NCBI RefSeq assembly: GCF_000236905.1
Contig: NC_016532.1
Location: forward strand, 1 to 64,000
Length of the DNA stretch: 64,000 nt
Direction: 5' to 3'
Source of the DNA: Tetrapisispora phaffii CBS 4417
Lineage: Eukaryota; Ascomycota; Saccharomycetes; Saccharomycetales; Saccharomycetaceae
Made by a program: the position numbers and the translations under genes. Under the pieces are notes generated by a model. It worked only from the letters and a program-made list of their open reading frames with translations, was not told the origin of the DNA and ran no database searches. Shown here one piece after another: positions 1 to 9,600 of the stretch; positions within the stretch are counted from its first letter, which is position 1; each line of letters begins with the position of its first letter.

Positions 1-441
1 GGCAGACGATTCGGAGGAAACGGCGCTGTAGGTGGTGGAGGTCGTGACAACTTCGCCCTCAGAGTCGGTGGTGGTGTAGAACGAGATCACGTCGGTCTCG
101 GTCGAGCTGCCAGAAACAACTGTGGTCGTGATTGGAGCTGGGACAGAGGCAGACGATTCGGAGGTGACACCAGTGTAGGTGGTGGAGGTCGTGACAACTT
201 CGCCCTCAGAGTCGGTGGTGGTGTAGAACGAGATCACGTCGGTCTCGGTCGAGCTGCCAGAAACAACTGTGGTTGTGATTGGAGCTGGGACAGAGGCAGA
301 CGATTCAGAGGAAACGGCGCTGTAGGTGGTGGAGGTCGTGACAACTTCGCCCTCAGAGTCGGTGGTGGTGTAGAACGAGATCACGTCGGTCTCGGTCGAG
401 CTGCCAGAAACAACTGTGGTTGTGATTGGAGCTGGGACAGG
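1..441 (-). repeat. Three 147-bp tandem repeats in the adhesin gene
   Basis: Three near-identical 147-bp units begin at 1, 148 and 295 and encode a 49-residue Thr/Ser-rich block in the adhesin frame (TTVVSGSSTE and FYTTTDSEGE motifs). The array probably continues beyond the window. The first 60 bases are 62% GC by count, well above the rest of the gene. Confidence 0.9.
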
Positions 442-3400
442 GGTAGACGATTCGTTCATACTAACATCATTTAAACTGCTGGTAGGCTGTCTGGACTTCG
501 ATATTGCATTAATTAGTTCACCTGATATTACTGTGGAGTGCAACATGCTCGTACAGTCCTTAGAATGACTGATATTTAAGATGCTACTACCACTTATGAT
601 ATTACCATATGAGTCAGTGGAAGTCCAAATTGATATAACGTTTGTTTCTTCAAGTGATCTGGTTAGTTGTGGATAACTAGATAACCCGATTGGGAAGGCC
701 GTGGTGCCAGTGGTGACGTTGCCTTCCGAGTCAGTCGAAGTGTACGTGGAGGTCGTTAGGGAGGCTTCCGATGATACCTCTGAGGAGGTCTCAGACGACG
801 TCTCGACTGGGAAGGTGGTAGTGCCAGTCGTGACATTGCCTTCCGAGTCAGTCGAAGTGTACGTGGAGGTCGTTAGGGAGGCTTCCGATGATACCTCTGA
901 GGAGGTCTCAGACGAGGTCTCGACTGGGAAGGTGGTAGTGCCAGTCGTGACATTGCCTTCCGAGTCAGTCGAAGTGTACGTGGAGGTCGTTAGGGAGGCT
1001 TCCGATGATACCTCTGAGGAGGTCTCAGACGACGTCTCGACTGGGAAGGTGGTAGTGCCAGTCGTGACATTGCCTTCCGAGTCAGTCGAAGTGTACGTGG
1101 AGGTCGTTAGGGAGGCTTCCGATGATACCTCTGAGGAGGTCTCAGACGACGTCTCGACTGGGAAGGTGGTAGTGCCAGTCGTGATATCGCCTTCCGAGTC
1201 AGTCGAAGTGTACGTGGAGGTCGTTAGAGAAGCTGCGGACGAGCCTTCAGATGAAGTTTCAGATGAGACATCAGATGAAGTTTCAGATGAGACATCAGAT
1301 GTAGTTTCAGATGAGACATCAGATGAAGTTTCAGATGAGACATCAGATGTAGTTTCAGATGAGACATCAGATGAAGTTTCAGATGAGACATCAGATGTAG
1401 TTTCAGATGAGACATCAGATGAAGTTTCAGATGAGACATCAGATGAAGTTTCAGATGAGACATCGGATGAAATATTAATTGAATGATGTTCTGATTCTGT
1501 TTCACTAGTGTCCGTTTCAGTTTCGGAATCTATTGACTTCTCTGTTTCAGAGTCAGTTGTTTCAAGTAGTGTGCTTAAATCCTCAGAGGTTTCCTCACTT
1601 AACTCAGTGCTCTCACTTGATAATGGTTCACTTTCGTTAGAAGATGTTTTCTCCATTGGCATATAAACATAATAAACAGTTTCTGTGACCTCATCTCCCT
1701 CACTATTAGTAAAAGTAAAAATATCAGAAGAATATGTAGAAATCTCCGTGATATCATGTTCTTCATACACAGTAGATGTTGTCTCTAAAATAGGAAGTTG
1801 AACTAGGAAAGTAGTTTCTGTTATAGCTTCACCGTTGTTATTTGTCACAGTATTAACTATCGTCTCAAATGTTGTAGTCACAGGATTGTAACCTTTTGAA
1901 AAGGATGTCATAGTAGTAGCACGCTCAGGAGTGTAAACGTAGTACACAGTTGCAGTTGTTTCGACACCAAACACATCCGTAAATGTAGTTGTGAATGTTT
2001 CAAAAGTTGTTGTGACTGACTCAGTGTTAGGGAAAAAAACAGTGGTTTGTGTGACGATGGATGGAGTGTACACATAGTATACTGTTTCTGTTACTTCATT
2101 TCCATCTTCATCAGTAACTATAGTAGTCAAACTGGAGTATGTGTATGTTGAAGAGTAAGTACCCAATGTTGTAATAGTACTTGATGACATTCTTATTGGT
2201 GTATGTACGTAATAGATTGTTTCTGTGGTTTCGCTTCCCTTGGCATCCGTTAACGTACTTATGACTGTGGAATACGTTGACGTTGTGCTATCCAATACCC
2301 CACTAAAAGTAGTCAATATTTCGACATGAGATGGAGTATAAACAAAATATAAAGTTCCAGTGGTCTCAAGTCCATCAGAACCAATGAATTTGTTTAGTGT
2401 AGTGGAGAAAGTGGACTGGGAAATGCCTGTCCATAATAGATAGCTTGTAGAACTACTGTTACGGACCGGAGTTTCAATAAAAAATATCGTTTGAAGTGTG
2501 GTGGAGGAATTTGCACCAACAAATTGTGTGGTTAGAGTAGAAAATAAAGATGAAAAAGATCCTGTCCAATAAGTATAGTGTGTCTCGACAGCACTTGGGA
2601 TAGGAATTACAACCAAGTATATAGTTGTTGTAGTTACAATCCCATCAGTATCTGTAAAATAAGTTAAGACTGTAGCTTCTGTAGTTGTGTAACTCAAACT
2701 ATCAGTAACAGTTTCATAGTTGGTTGTATGAAAATCTGGAGTGTGTACAAAGAAGACAGTATATGTAACTTCTTCTCCAACAACGTTAGTAACCGTAATT
2801 ATGCCTGTGGAATAGGTAGTTGTTGATCTAGTTGTCCAGCCGACATAGCTGGTCGAGGTGCCAACACGTAGAGGTGTCTGTACATAATAAATAGTCTCTG
2901 TTGTTGCTTTACCATCAGACCCAATAAAAGTAGTGATGAGAGTAGAATATGTAGCAGTAGTACCTACAGAACCTGTTGAAAATACAGTGGTTGTAGTCTC
3001 TTCGATTGGGGTGTAGACAAAATAAATTGTAACACTGGTAGCTAATCCGTTCTCACTGATAGTTGTTGTGATAGTAGAATAAGTAAATGTATCGCTGGCA
3101 TACCATCCAGTCAGACTGGTAGATGTTGATACACGTTTTGGTGTTTGCACAAAATATGTAGTCTCTGTTGTTTCATCACCCAATGAATCTGTGACAGTGA
3201 CGATCGTGCTTGAATATGTGACCGTAGTTAGGGCATTATCCGCACTATATTCCGTTGTAGTTAGATCTCTTTTAGGTGTGCTAACATAATAGATAGTTTC
3301 GGTGTAAGTATAGTCCGACTCGGTGATCGTTTTCACCAGCGTTGAGTATGTTAATGTTGAAGATTTTAAACCAGCTGTAAACACTGTTGTCGTAAGATCA

Positions 3401-6400
3401 GATTTGGGGGTGCCCACAACGTAGATGATTTCAGTAGTTTCTTGGCCATCAGTGCCAGTGGCAACAGACATAGAAGTGGTGAAAGTCCCGGTAATAGGAG
3501 ATTGCCAACCAGTAGTGGTGGTTGTAGTAGTAACACGATATGGTGTGTACACAAAGAAAACTGTTTCTGTTGTAAAAATTCCATCAGCACCTGAGACTGT
3601 CGTAAGAATTGTACTAAAAGTGTTAGTGTTTTGATTGAGCCAAGGAGTAAACGAAGTACTGGTCAATCCCCTGGATGGAGTTTCAACTATATAAGTAGTC
3701 AAAGTCCAAGGTAACAAAAATGAACCTATATATCCAAAACTAGTCATAACCAAAGTGGCAATTGTAGACGTCAAATCACCTGGATAAGGTACATATGAAA
3801 TCATTGGACTAAATACAGGCGTTTCAATATAAAAAGTTGTTATACCATCTAATACCGTTGACGAGTATAAACTGATGTAACTTCCAGTCCAGGATGTCAA
3901 AATCGTTGTTTGACCGGCAACTGTCGGTATACCAACATAATAGACTGTTTCTGTAGTTTCCAAACCATCTGCTCCAGTTATGGTTGTAGCTATAGTGGAG
4001 AAAGTTGTTGTACCGATAGAAGATCCGCTAACTTCAAAATACTGGGTTGAATATGCATAACGCTCTGGGGTAAGAATATAGTAGACTATTTCGGTAGTAG
4101 CATTGCCCATATAATCAGTGGTTGTTGAGATGAAGGTAGAATAGGTGCTCGTACCTGAGCTTCCCCAATACGAATAGATGCTAGTTAGTACCTCGCGTAT
4201 TGGAGTTTCAACAATGACCAACGTCAGTGTCCATGTAGCAAAGAAATTATCAAGATATCCAATAGAGGTGTATACACTTGTGGAAAGCACTTGAGTAGAG
4301 GAGCCAGTCCAATAAGTGTACGAGGTAGATGGTTCGATATGTGGAGTTTCTACAGTATAAATTGTCACAATAGACAAATTTCCATCGCTACCAGTAATGG
4401 TAGAGGTAACAGTTGTTGCTGTGGTGGCGTATAGTCCAGTCCATTGAGTGTATACAGTTGAAAGTGCCTCATTAATTGGCAATACAACATAATAAAGTAC
4501 TTCATAGTACTGCGTATCTGGGGAATCAGATACATATGTGGTTAGCGTCCTGGTGGTACTAGCAACACTTCCAGTAAATTCACCCTGAGTAAATGATGTG
4601 CTCGTTAAAGTAGTAGCTGGAGTATATATAAAGTAGATAGTCTCAGTTGTAGCACTGCCATCATTAACTACAGTGGTGGTTAATATCGACGTTTTGCTTG
4701 AATGTGACAACCATGGCCTAGTAAACGAAGTGAATGTCGTGTCCCGCTTTGGTGTAGACAGAATGTAATAATCATATGGCCAAATACCAAAAAAGATAAT
4801 TAGGAAAAACCCAAATCTCCAAACTATTCCTTGATAATTGTACGTGGTATATGTGCCTGTCCAGTACGTAGTATCCCATAAACCAAAAGGAGTTGGTGTT
4901 TCTACATGGTATATAGTTATAACAGTACTACTATCATCTGCCCCACTAACTGTAGTATAATTAATATCATATGTCAAAGTATAATCACCGGTCCAAGGAG
5001 CTGTTGTTGTCGTTTGAAAAAGTGCATCTGGCAGACCAATATAATAAGTAACATCAGTTGTTTCTTTGCCATCTGCACCAGTGGTTGTGACAGCAATTGT
5101 TCTGAATGTCGTGGATTTTGTGCCTCCAATATTAGTTCTGGTGAGAATACTAGTTGATGAGCGCACTGGTGGGGTATAAATATAGTAAATTGTCTCCGTT
5201 GTAACATTTTTATCAAATCCAGTAAAGGTAAATACATTTGTGGAATAAGTAGTAGTGTTAGCTACATTTGCGTAAGTGGATGTTAGCATTGTTGTCCTAA
5301 ATATTGGGATATTGATATAATAAAACGTTGTTGTATAAGACGCAATTGGAAAAAATATAAGAAGATACAATGTACTATAGCTAACAGATGTGGAATAGAA
5401 AGTTGTGTAAGAGCCTGACCATGGGGAAGTGATTGTTACACCAGGATTTCTAGTGTTAAGAACATAATAAATAGTACCGACTGTGGATTTTCCATCAGCA
5501 CCTGCTGTTGTAGTATACCCAAGGGAAGTAGTTAATTGGTTTCCTGTCCAATAATCTGAAGTGGTTGACTTGAAAAAGTTATCAGGGATACCAATGTAGT
5601 AGATGGTTGTTGCTGTAGAGCTTCCATCTGCTCCAATCCCAATCTGTATTGATGTAGAAATAGTGTACTTATTTGAAGAAGTATTAGTAACTCTTGTAGT
5701 CACGCTAGTAAAGGTATTAGGTATATTAGTATAAATATAAAATACAGATACTAACGTCGGACTACCACTAATTGTCGTTGTTGATATGGAAATGGAAGTA
5801 ACGGCTGGTGTTGTTCCTAAATAACTTGCAATAGTAGTGGATGTTGAAATTTGTGGTAAATTTGTGGATACGTAAAAAATCGTAGTGTAAGTGGTTTGAG
5901 AGTCAGTACCAATTCCCAAAGTAGTAGAATAACTATAAGTTAAGGGTGTCTGTTGAGCTGTATTTATCGAATAACTGTATAGTACAGTGCTTGGGTAAGG
6001 TGAATTTACTATATACACATAATAAAGGTAGGAAGACGCACTTTTTGAAGTAGTGGTTTGGGTCAGAACAAAGTTCAAGTGCGAATATGTGTACACAGTA
6101 GTGGTAAACGTACCGGAGTATGGGCTCGAAACAATGTAGGAGTTAATTAAAATACCTGAACCATTTTGTGTATCCGTGACTAAACCAAATTGGACAAAAG
6201 AAGTAGTAACTCCTGTAGATGTCCAGTATGATGTTGATGTTGCAGTTCTTGTGGAAGGGTATTTCACAACAGTGCCGGTAAAGTAAGGAGTAGCGACGTA
6301 ATAAATATATGTTGTGAAGCTGTAAAATCCAGGAGTACCGCCAAAACTGTAGACAATTTGAGTCGACTTAGTATATGGTATAGCATTTGCTTCTGTGTAA

Positions 6401-6651
6401 ATATATGAGTAAGAAGTCGTAGAGTAAAGTGTTTGTAAAACATAGAAAGTAGTTGTAATATAAGTAGTAAATGCTAAATTGATAAAAATTATACCATTGA
6501 GTGTTGATGAGATTGAACTAATTGGTGGCTGTACGATAGTACCGTAACTAGTTACACTGAAATTACTAGTTACATCACCATAAATGTGCGTAGCATAAAG
6601 TGCCAAAAATAAAAATAAAATTTGCAATAATTTGAAACTAAATAGTTTCAT
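1..6651 (-). CDS. Giant Flo-repeat cell-wall adhesin, 3' end outside window
   Basis: The frame opens at ATG 6651-6649 and runs to the window edge, 2,217 codons without a stop, so the C terminus and any GPI signal are not visible. Residues 1-25 are a hydrophobic signal peptide (MKLFSFKLLQ...). From about residue 100 the protein is a chain of roughly 35 units of about 45 residues. They have the flocculin-repeat pattern: WTG..T..T, then GADG.ETTET, then YYV.TP. Three further arrays follow: nine 8-residue Ser/Glu/Asp units, 39-residue units and 49-residue units. Yeast flocculins with such repeats are covalently cell-wall bound and mediate cell-cell or surface adhesion. I see no PA14 lectin domain between the signal peptide and the repeats, unlike Flo1/5/9. 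The substrate is unknown. I infer an adhesin; the family assignment rests on the repeats only. Confidence 0.85.
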   Translation of the reverse strand, partial: MKLFSFKLLQILFLFLALYATHIYGDVTSNFSVTSYGTIVQPPISSISSTLNGIIFINLAFTTYITTTFYVLQTLYSTTSYSYIYTEANAIPYTKSTQIVYSFGGTPGFYSFTTYIYYVATPYFTGTVVKYPSTRTATSTSYWTSTGVTTSFVQFGLVTDTQNGSGILINSYIVSSPYSGTFTTTVYTYSHLNFVLTQTTTSKSASSYLYYVYIVNSPYPSTVLYSYSINTAQQTPLTYSYSTTLGIGTDSQTTYTTIFYVSTNLPQISTSTTIASYLGTTPAVTSISISTTTISGSPTLVSVFYIYTNIPNTFTSVTTRVTNTSSNKYTISTSIQIGIGADGSSTATTIYYIGIPDNFFKSTTSDYWTGNQLTTSLGYTTTAGADGKSTVGTIYYVLNTRNPGVTITSPWSGSYTTFYSTSVSYSTLYLLIFFPIASYTTTFYYINIPIFRTTMLTSTYANVANTTTYSTNVFTFTGFDKNVTTETIYYIYTPPVRSSTSILTRTNIGGTKSTTFRTIAVTTTGADGKETTDVTYYIGLPDALFQTTTTAPWTGDYTLTYDINYTTVSGADDSSTVITIYHVETPTPFGLWDTTYWTGTYTTYNYQGIVWRFGFFLIIFFGIWPYDYYILSTPKRDTTFTSFTRPWLSHSSKTSILTTTVVNDGSATTETIYFIYTPATTLTSTSFTQGEFTGSVASTTRTLTTYVSDSPDTQYYEVLYYVVLPINEALSTVYTQWTGLYATTATTVTSTITGSDGNLSIVTIYTVETPHIEPSTSYTYWTGSSTQVLSTSVYTSIGYLDNFFATWTLTLVIVETPIREVLTSIYSYWGSSGTSTYSTFISTTTDYMGNATTEIVYYILTPERYAYSTQYFEVSGSSIGTTTFSTIATTITGADGLETTETVYYVGIPTVAGQTTILTSWTGSYISLYSSTVLDGITTFYIETPVFSPMISYVPYPGDLTSTIATLVMTSFGYIGSFLLPWTLTTYIVETPSRGLTSTSFTPWLNQNTNTFSTILTTVSGADGIFTTETVFFVYTPYRVTTTTTTTGWQSPITGTFTTSMSVATGTDGQETTEIIYVVGTPKSDLTTTVFTAGLKSSTLTYSTLVKTITESDYTYTETIYYVSTPKRDLTTTEYSADNALTTVTYSSTIVTVTDSLGDETTETTYFVQTPKRVSTSTSLTGWYASDTFTYSTITTTISENGLATSVTIYFVYTPIEETTTTVFSTGSVGTTATYSTLITTFIGSDGKATTETIYYVQTPLRVGTSTSYVGWTTRSTTTYSTGIITVTNVVGEEVTYTVFFVHTPDFHTTNYETVTDSLSYTTTEATVLTYFTDTDGIVTTTTIYLVVIPIPSAVETHYTYWTGSFSSLFSTLTTQFVGANSSTTLQTIFFIETPVRNSSSTSYLLWTGISQSTFSTTLNKFIGSDGLETTGTLYFVYTPSHVEILTTFSGVLDSTTSTYSTVISTLTDAKGSETTETIYYVHTPIRMSSSTITTLGTYSSTYTYSSLTTIVTDEDGNEVTETVYYVYTPSIVTQTTVFFPNTESVTTTFETFTTTFTDVFGVETTATVYYVYTPERATTMTSFSKGYNPVTTTFETIVNTVTNNNGEAITETTFLVQLPILETTSTVYEEHDITEISTYSSDIFTFTNSEGDEVTETVYYVYMPMEKTSSNESEPLSSESTELSEETSEDLSTLLETTDSETEKSIDSETETDTSETESEHHSINISSDVSSETSSDVSSETSSDVSSETTSDVSSETSSDVSSETTSDVSSETSSDVSSETTSDVSSETSSDVSSETSSEGSSAASLTTSTYTSTDSEGDITTGTTTFPVETSSETSSEVSSEASLTTSTYTSTDSEGNVTTGTTTFPVETSSETSSEVSSEASLTTSTYTSTDSEGNVTTGTTTFPVETSSETSSEVSSEASLTTSTYTSTDSEGNVTTGTTTFPVETSSETSSEVSSEASLTTSTYTSTDSEGNVTTGTTAFPIGLSSYPQLTRSLEETNVISIWTSTDSYGNIISGSSILNISHSKDCTSMLHSTVISGELINAISKSRQPTSSLNDVSMNESSTPVPAPITTTVVSGSSTETDVISFYTTTDSEGEVVTTSTTYSAVSSESSASVPAPITTTVVSGSSTETDVISFYTTTDSEGEVVTTSTTYTGVTSESSASVPAPITTTVVSGSSTETDVISFYTTTDSEGEVVTTSTTYSAVSSESSA
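704..1232 (-). repeat. 117-bp tandem repeats in the adhesin gene, four and a half copies
   Basis: Units start at 704, 821, 938, 1055 and 1172, exactly 117 bp apart. Each encodes 39 residues with the core TSTYTSTDSEGNVTTGTTT in the minus-strand adhesin frame. The fifth copy is partial. The plus strand is also open through this array, but that is a by-product of the repeat and not a gene. Confidence 0.9.
1250..1465 (-). repeat. Nine 24-bp repeats in the adhesin gene
   Basis: Nine tandem 24-bp units encode DVSSETSS on the minus strand. One internal position alternates between two variants, so there is partial 48-bp periodicity. This makes a Ser- and acid-rich stalk segment. Confidence 0.9.
1650..6300 (-). 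repeat. About 35 diverged flocculin-type repeats of about 135 bp
   Basis: Boundary motifs (YYVYTP and variants) recur about every 130-140 bp, for example near 1929, 2069, 2199, 2331 and 2469. Units are strongly diverged, unlike the three arrays near the window edge. Between about 3400 and 5760 the units are ordered in a four-unit cycle in which every fourth unit carries a hydrophobic, Trp/Phe-rich segment instead of the GADG...TTET segment. Confidence 0.85.
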
Positions 6652-9600
6652 TGCCCTGTTTATTAGTGACTATCAATTGTCTTTCCTATTTTAATACTAT
6701 TCTGTAGTAGATTTTGTGTCTTTAATGATAGTAATATCGAATTTTTAATAATTGTAAGATTTTCTGTTGAAATAGATTAACTATCAAACAAAAAAAATAC
6801 TTCACTTGGATAGTTTTTATTAGGTTAGCAAGATGGAGAAATGCCTATAATAAAAATGATTAGCACTATGAACAAGAGAGACATCGAGATTTGCATCAAT
6901 CAAACTATGAGTAAATCAATTTTGTTTTATATAGATTTCTAAAAACATGACCATAAAAATTTTGATAACATATATACACTGCTCTAACAGGGAAAAATAC
7001 TTCTATGGCTTTACATCCATGGACAAGTATTTCTGATTATGAAATCTGGGCCAGGTTTTCTGCAAGGTGGTACTATTTCTCTACAGCCAAAAAAGATTGA
7101 ATTTTTCTTTCATGTAACTAAAACTCAATAGAAATGCAGCACATGTATTTGATGGTGGTCTTTAACGATACCAAAAACTCCACAGAATAAAATCAAGTTA
7201 TCTCTCTCCAGACCGGAACCAATCAGCTGTAAGATGAATTGTCCTAACTGTAACATGTACCTTGTGCGGCCAGGTAAACACTCCTGGCTATAAAGCTGCC
7301 CAATCGTTTCTTCGCATTTGCACAGCGGTGATATGTAATTATTCGCTGATAAGCTGCCAATCGCTAGTAGTCAAAATTTTTCGGGAAAATAAGAGGGTGG
7401 TAAAACGCCGTCCCTTTATTTTACAAGATCCCATCGGCTAAAAAATATCTATATTTCAGAAACATTACAGATATTTATTGGAAAGCTGGGCTATATTTAG
7501 CGCGTCCACCTGTATGTTTTTAGGCAGAGGAGCAATCTTGCAGTGTTCATTTCAACTATTACTTTCAATATGCCGAATGAAGTGTTCAGTGCAATTACGC
7601 AGACACCAATTGCAAGAAGATCTAGATAGCTATTTAGTTTTTGAGTTTCTGTGTTCTCATCCAGTAAAACAGCGGGACCGTCCTGCAAAACGCCGTCTAG
7701 AGGTGCATGTTAATTTATATAACGAAATTAACCTAATTTCTCAACAAAAACAATAGTTAAGATAAATTGGAGACCTTCTCACTCGTTACTTTTTTTACCA
7801 AATTGTGCTTACAGTTTTTGTACTTTTGGTGAAACTATTTTCTGAAATGGAAAATAGTTTCTATGCAAACGAGGTTAAGTCGATCAAAAATAAGGTTTTC
7901 TTTTATTTGAATACTTTGTAATACACACATACAAGCGTATTACATTTTGTCTGTGAAAACAGGAGTAAGAGCAGCAACGACAATAATAATATCGCACGCT
8001 ACCCAAACAAAATTACTCTGAGATATTTTGATAGCTATTTCGCAAACTTCCAAGTTATAGTTTGATCAAATTTTTTGGAAATCTGCTTTGATTTCAATGC
8101 TTTTACTACGATATGATTTTACCAGCTGATGAGGCTGTGGCCATCTCCCTCCTTCTCCATAAATAGCTAGAGTATGGTAATCTTTTCAACGGTGTATTTG
8201 CTTCATACACCTTCTATTAACTTTCTTTGACATATAAGACACTGCAATCATCTTGTGAGAGGACAAATACTAAGTTAAATCTTTCGAAAATGTAATCCTA
8301 GTTCCAACTTCCAAAAATGAAACGGTAAAGCGTATATAAGTTTATACACCCAAGGTTGTTTATTAGATAGGTAAAAATGATAGAATGAAATATCAATGCT
8401 CAACAGTTTTCTACAGCTAAACGAGGTTTAAAGTTTTGCAAATTGGATAACCTCTTCAATTTTGATGGATACGTGTATATGTATAACATGCCTAATTTCT
8501 TTTACTATTTGATCCTGATGATACATTAACCGGCCACATTTTCATTAAGTGGATGTTGAGAGTGTTTCTAAGCTTTTAATCGATAATTAAAATATGCTTC
8601 TTAGAAAATTTGAAATCCATATGCTTATATTACTGTCAAATAACGTCAGCTCCAATTCCACCTCATCGCTTTTTACAGGTTCTTGCACTACCACGCCTTT
8701 AGGTCTGAAACAAAAATAGATTCTCATTCATAGATTGTTAGATAAGAACTCCAGTAGAAGAGTATGAATGGTTTACAGCATAGTTAATAAAATAAGCTGA
8801 AGATTGTAATGAAAGACAGTTTGATAAAAATAGAAAATATAATTAAAATGAAAATTACAAAATTAACAGTATAAATATTCAGGTTTTGTAAATGATACTT
8901 TTCATTGATTTTTAATGACAGCGAAACAATCTAACTTATCTAATTCGCACTGCCATTCATATAATAGTTTTGTATTACATTGAATAGTAAAGGCTATAAT
9001 ATATACTGATTGCGGTTTGAACATCTTCGTTCATGATCATTATGATTTCCTTCTGAATATGTTATTATAATATCAGTTACAGATTTATATCTTTTATTAC
9101 ATAAAATATCAAGAGCTGTGATGGACGCAAATTTAATTTTCGCTAAAATCAGTTAACTTACGGAATATCAAAATAAAGCAAAAAGAATTTAAAATTTCTA
9201 ACAAAGTTTTTGGAAAAAACGATAATATATAATAGATGAATGTGAGGAGATGTTTATTCACTCTTATGCTCAATGTAAATATATGGGGAAACAGGTTATG
9301 GGGAGGATAACAATTTATGAAAGTAAGTAGTTTTTCCAGTAACATATTTTTTAATATTCGTAGACATTTTCCTTCATGTCACTTTTTCTTCTAGTTCAGA
9401 AATTAAAATATTGTTTTTGGAACAATTCACCCATTTTTATTGATGAACAAATTAAAAACTAGATGTATTACCTCTTCAACTAGTACAATTTTCATCCACT
9501 ATTCGATATGTAACGAATAGGTATTTTTTGACTTAATATTGATCGAAGGTTGTTCATTCACTGACTTTTCGCTACGCAAAATTTTTGGAAAGGTTTTGTT

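Noticed and set aside
701..1486. Plus-strand 261-codon open frame
   Set aside because: It is antisense to the adhesin repeats; its length comes from repeat units that happen to lack stops on the other strand.
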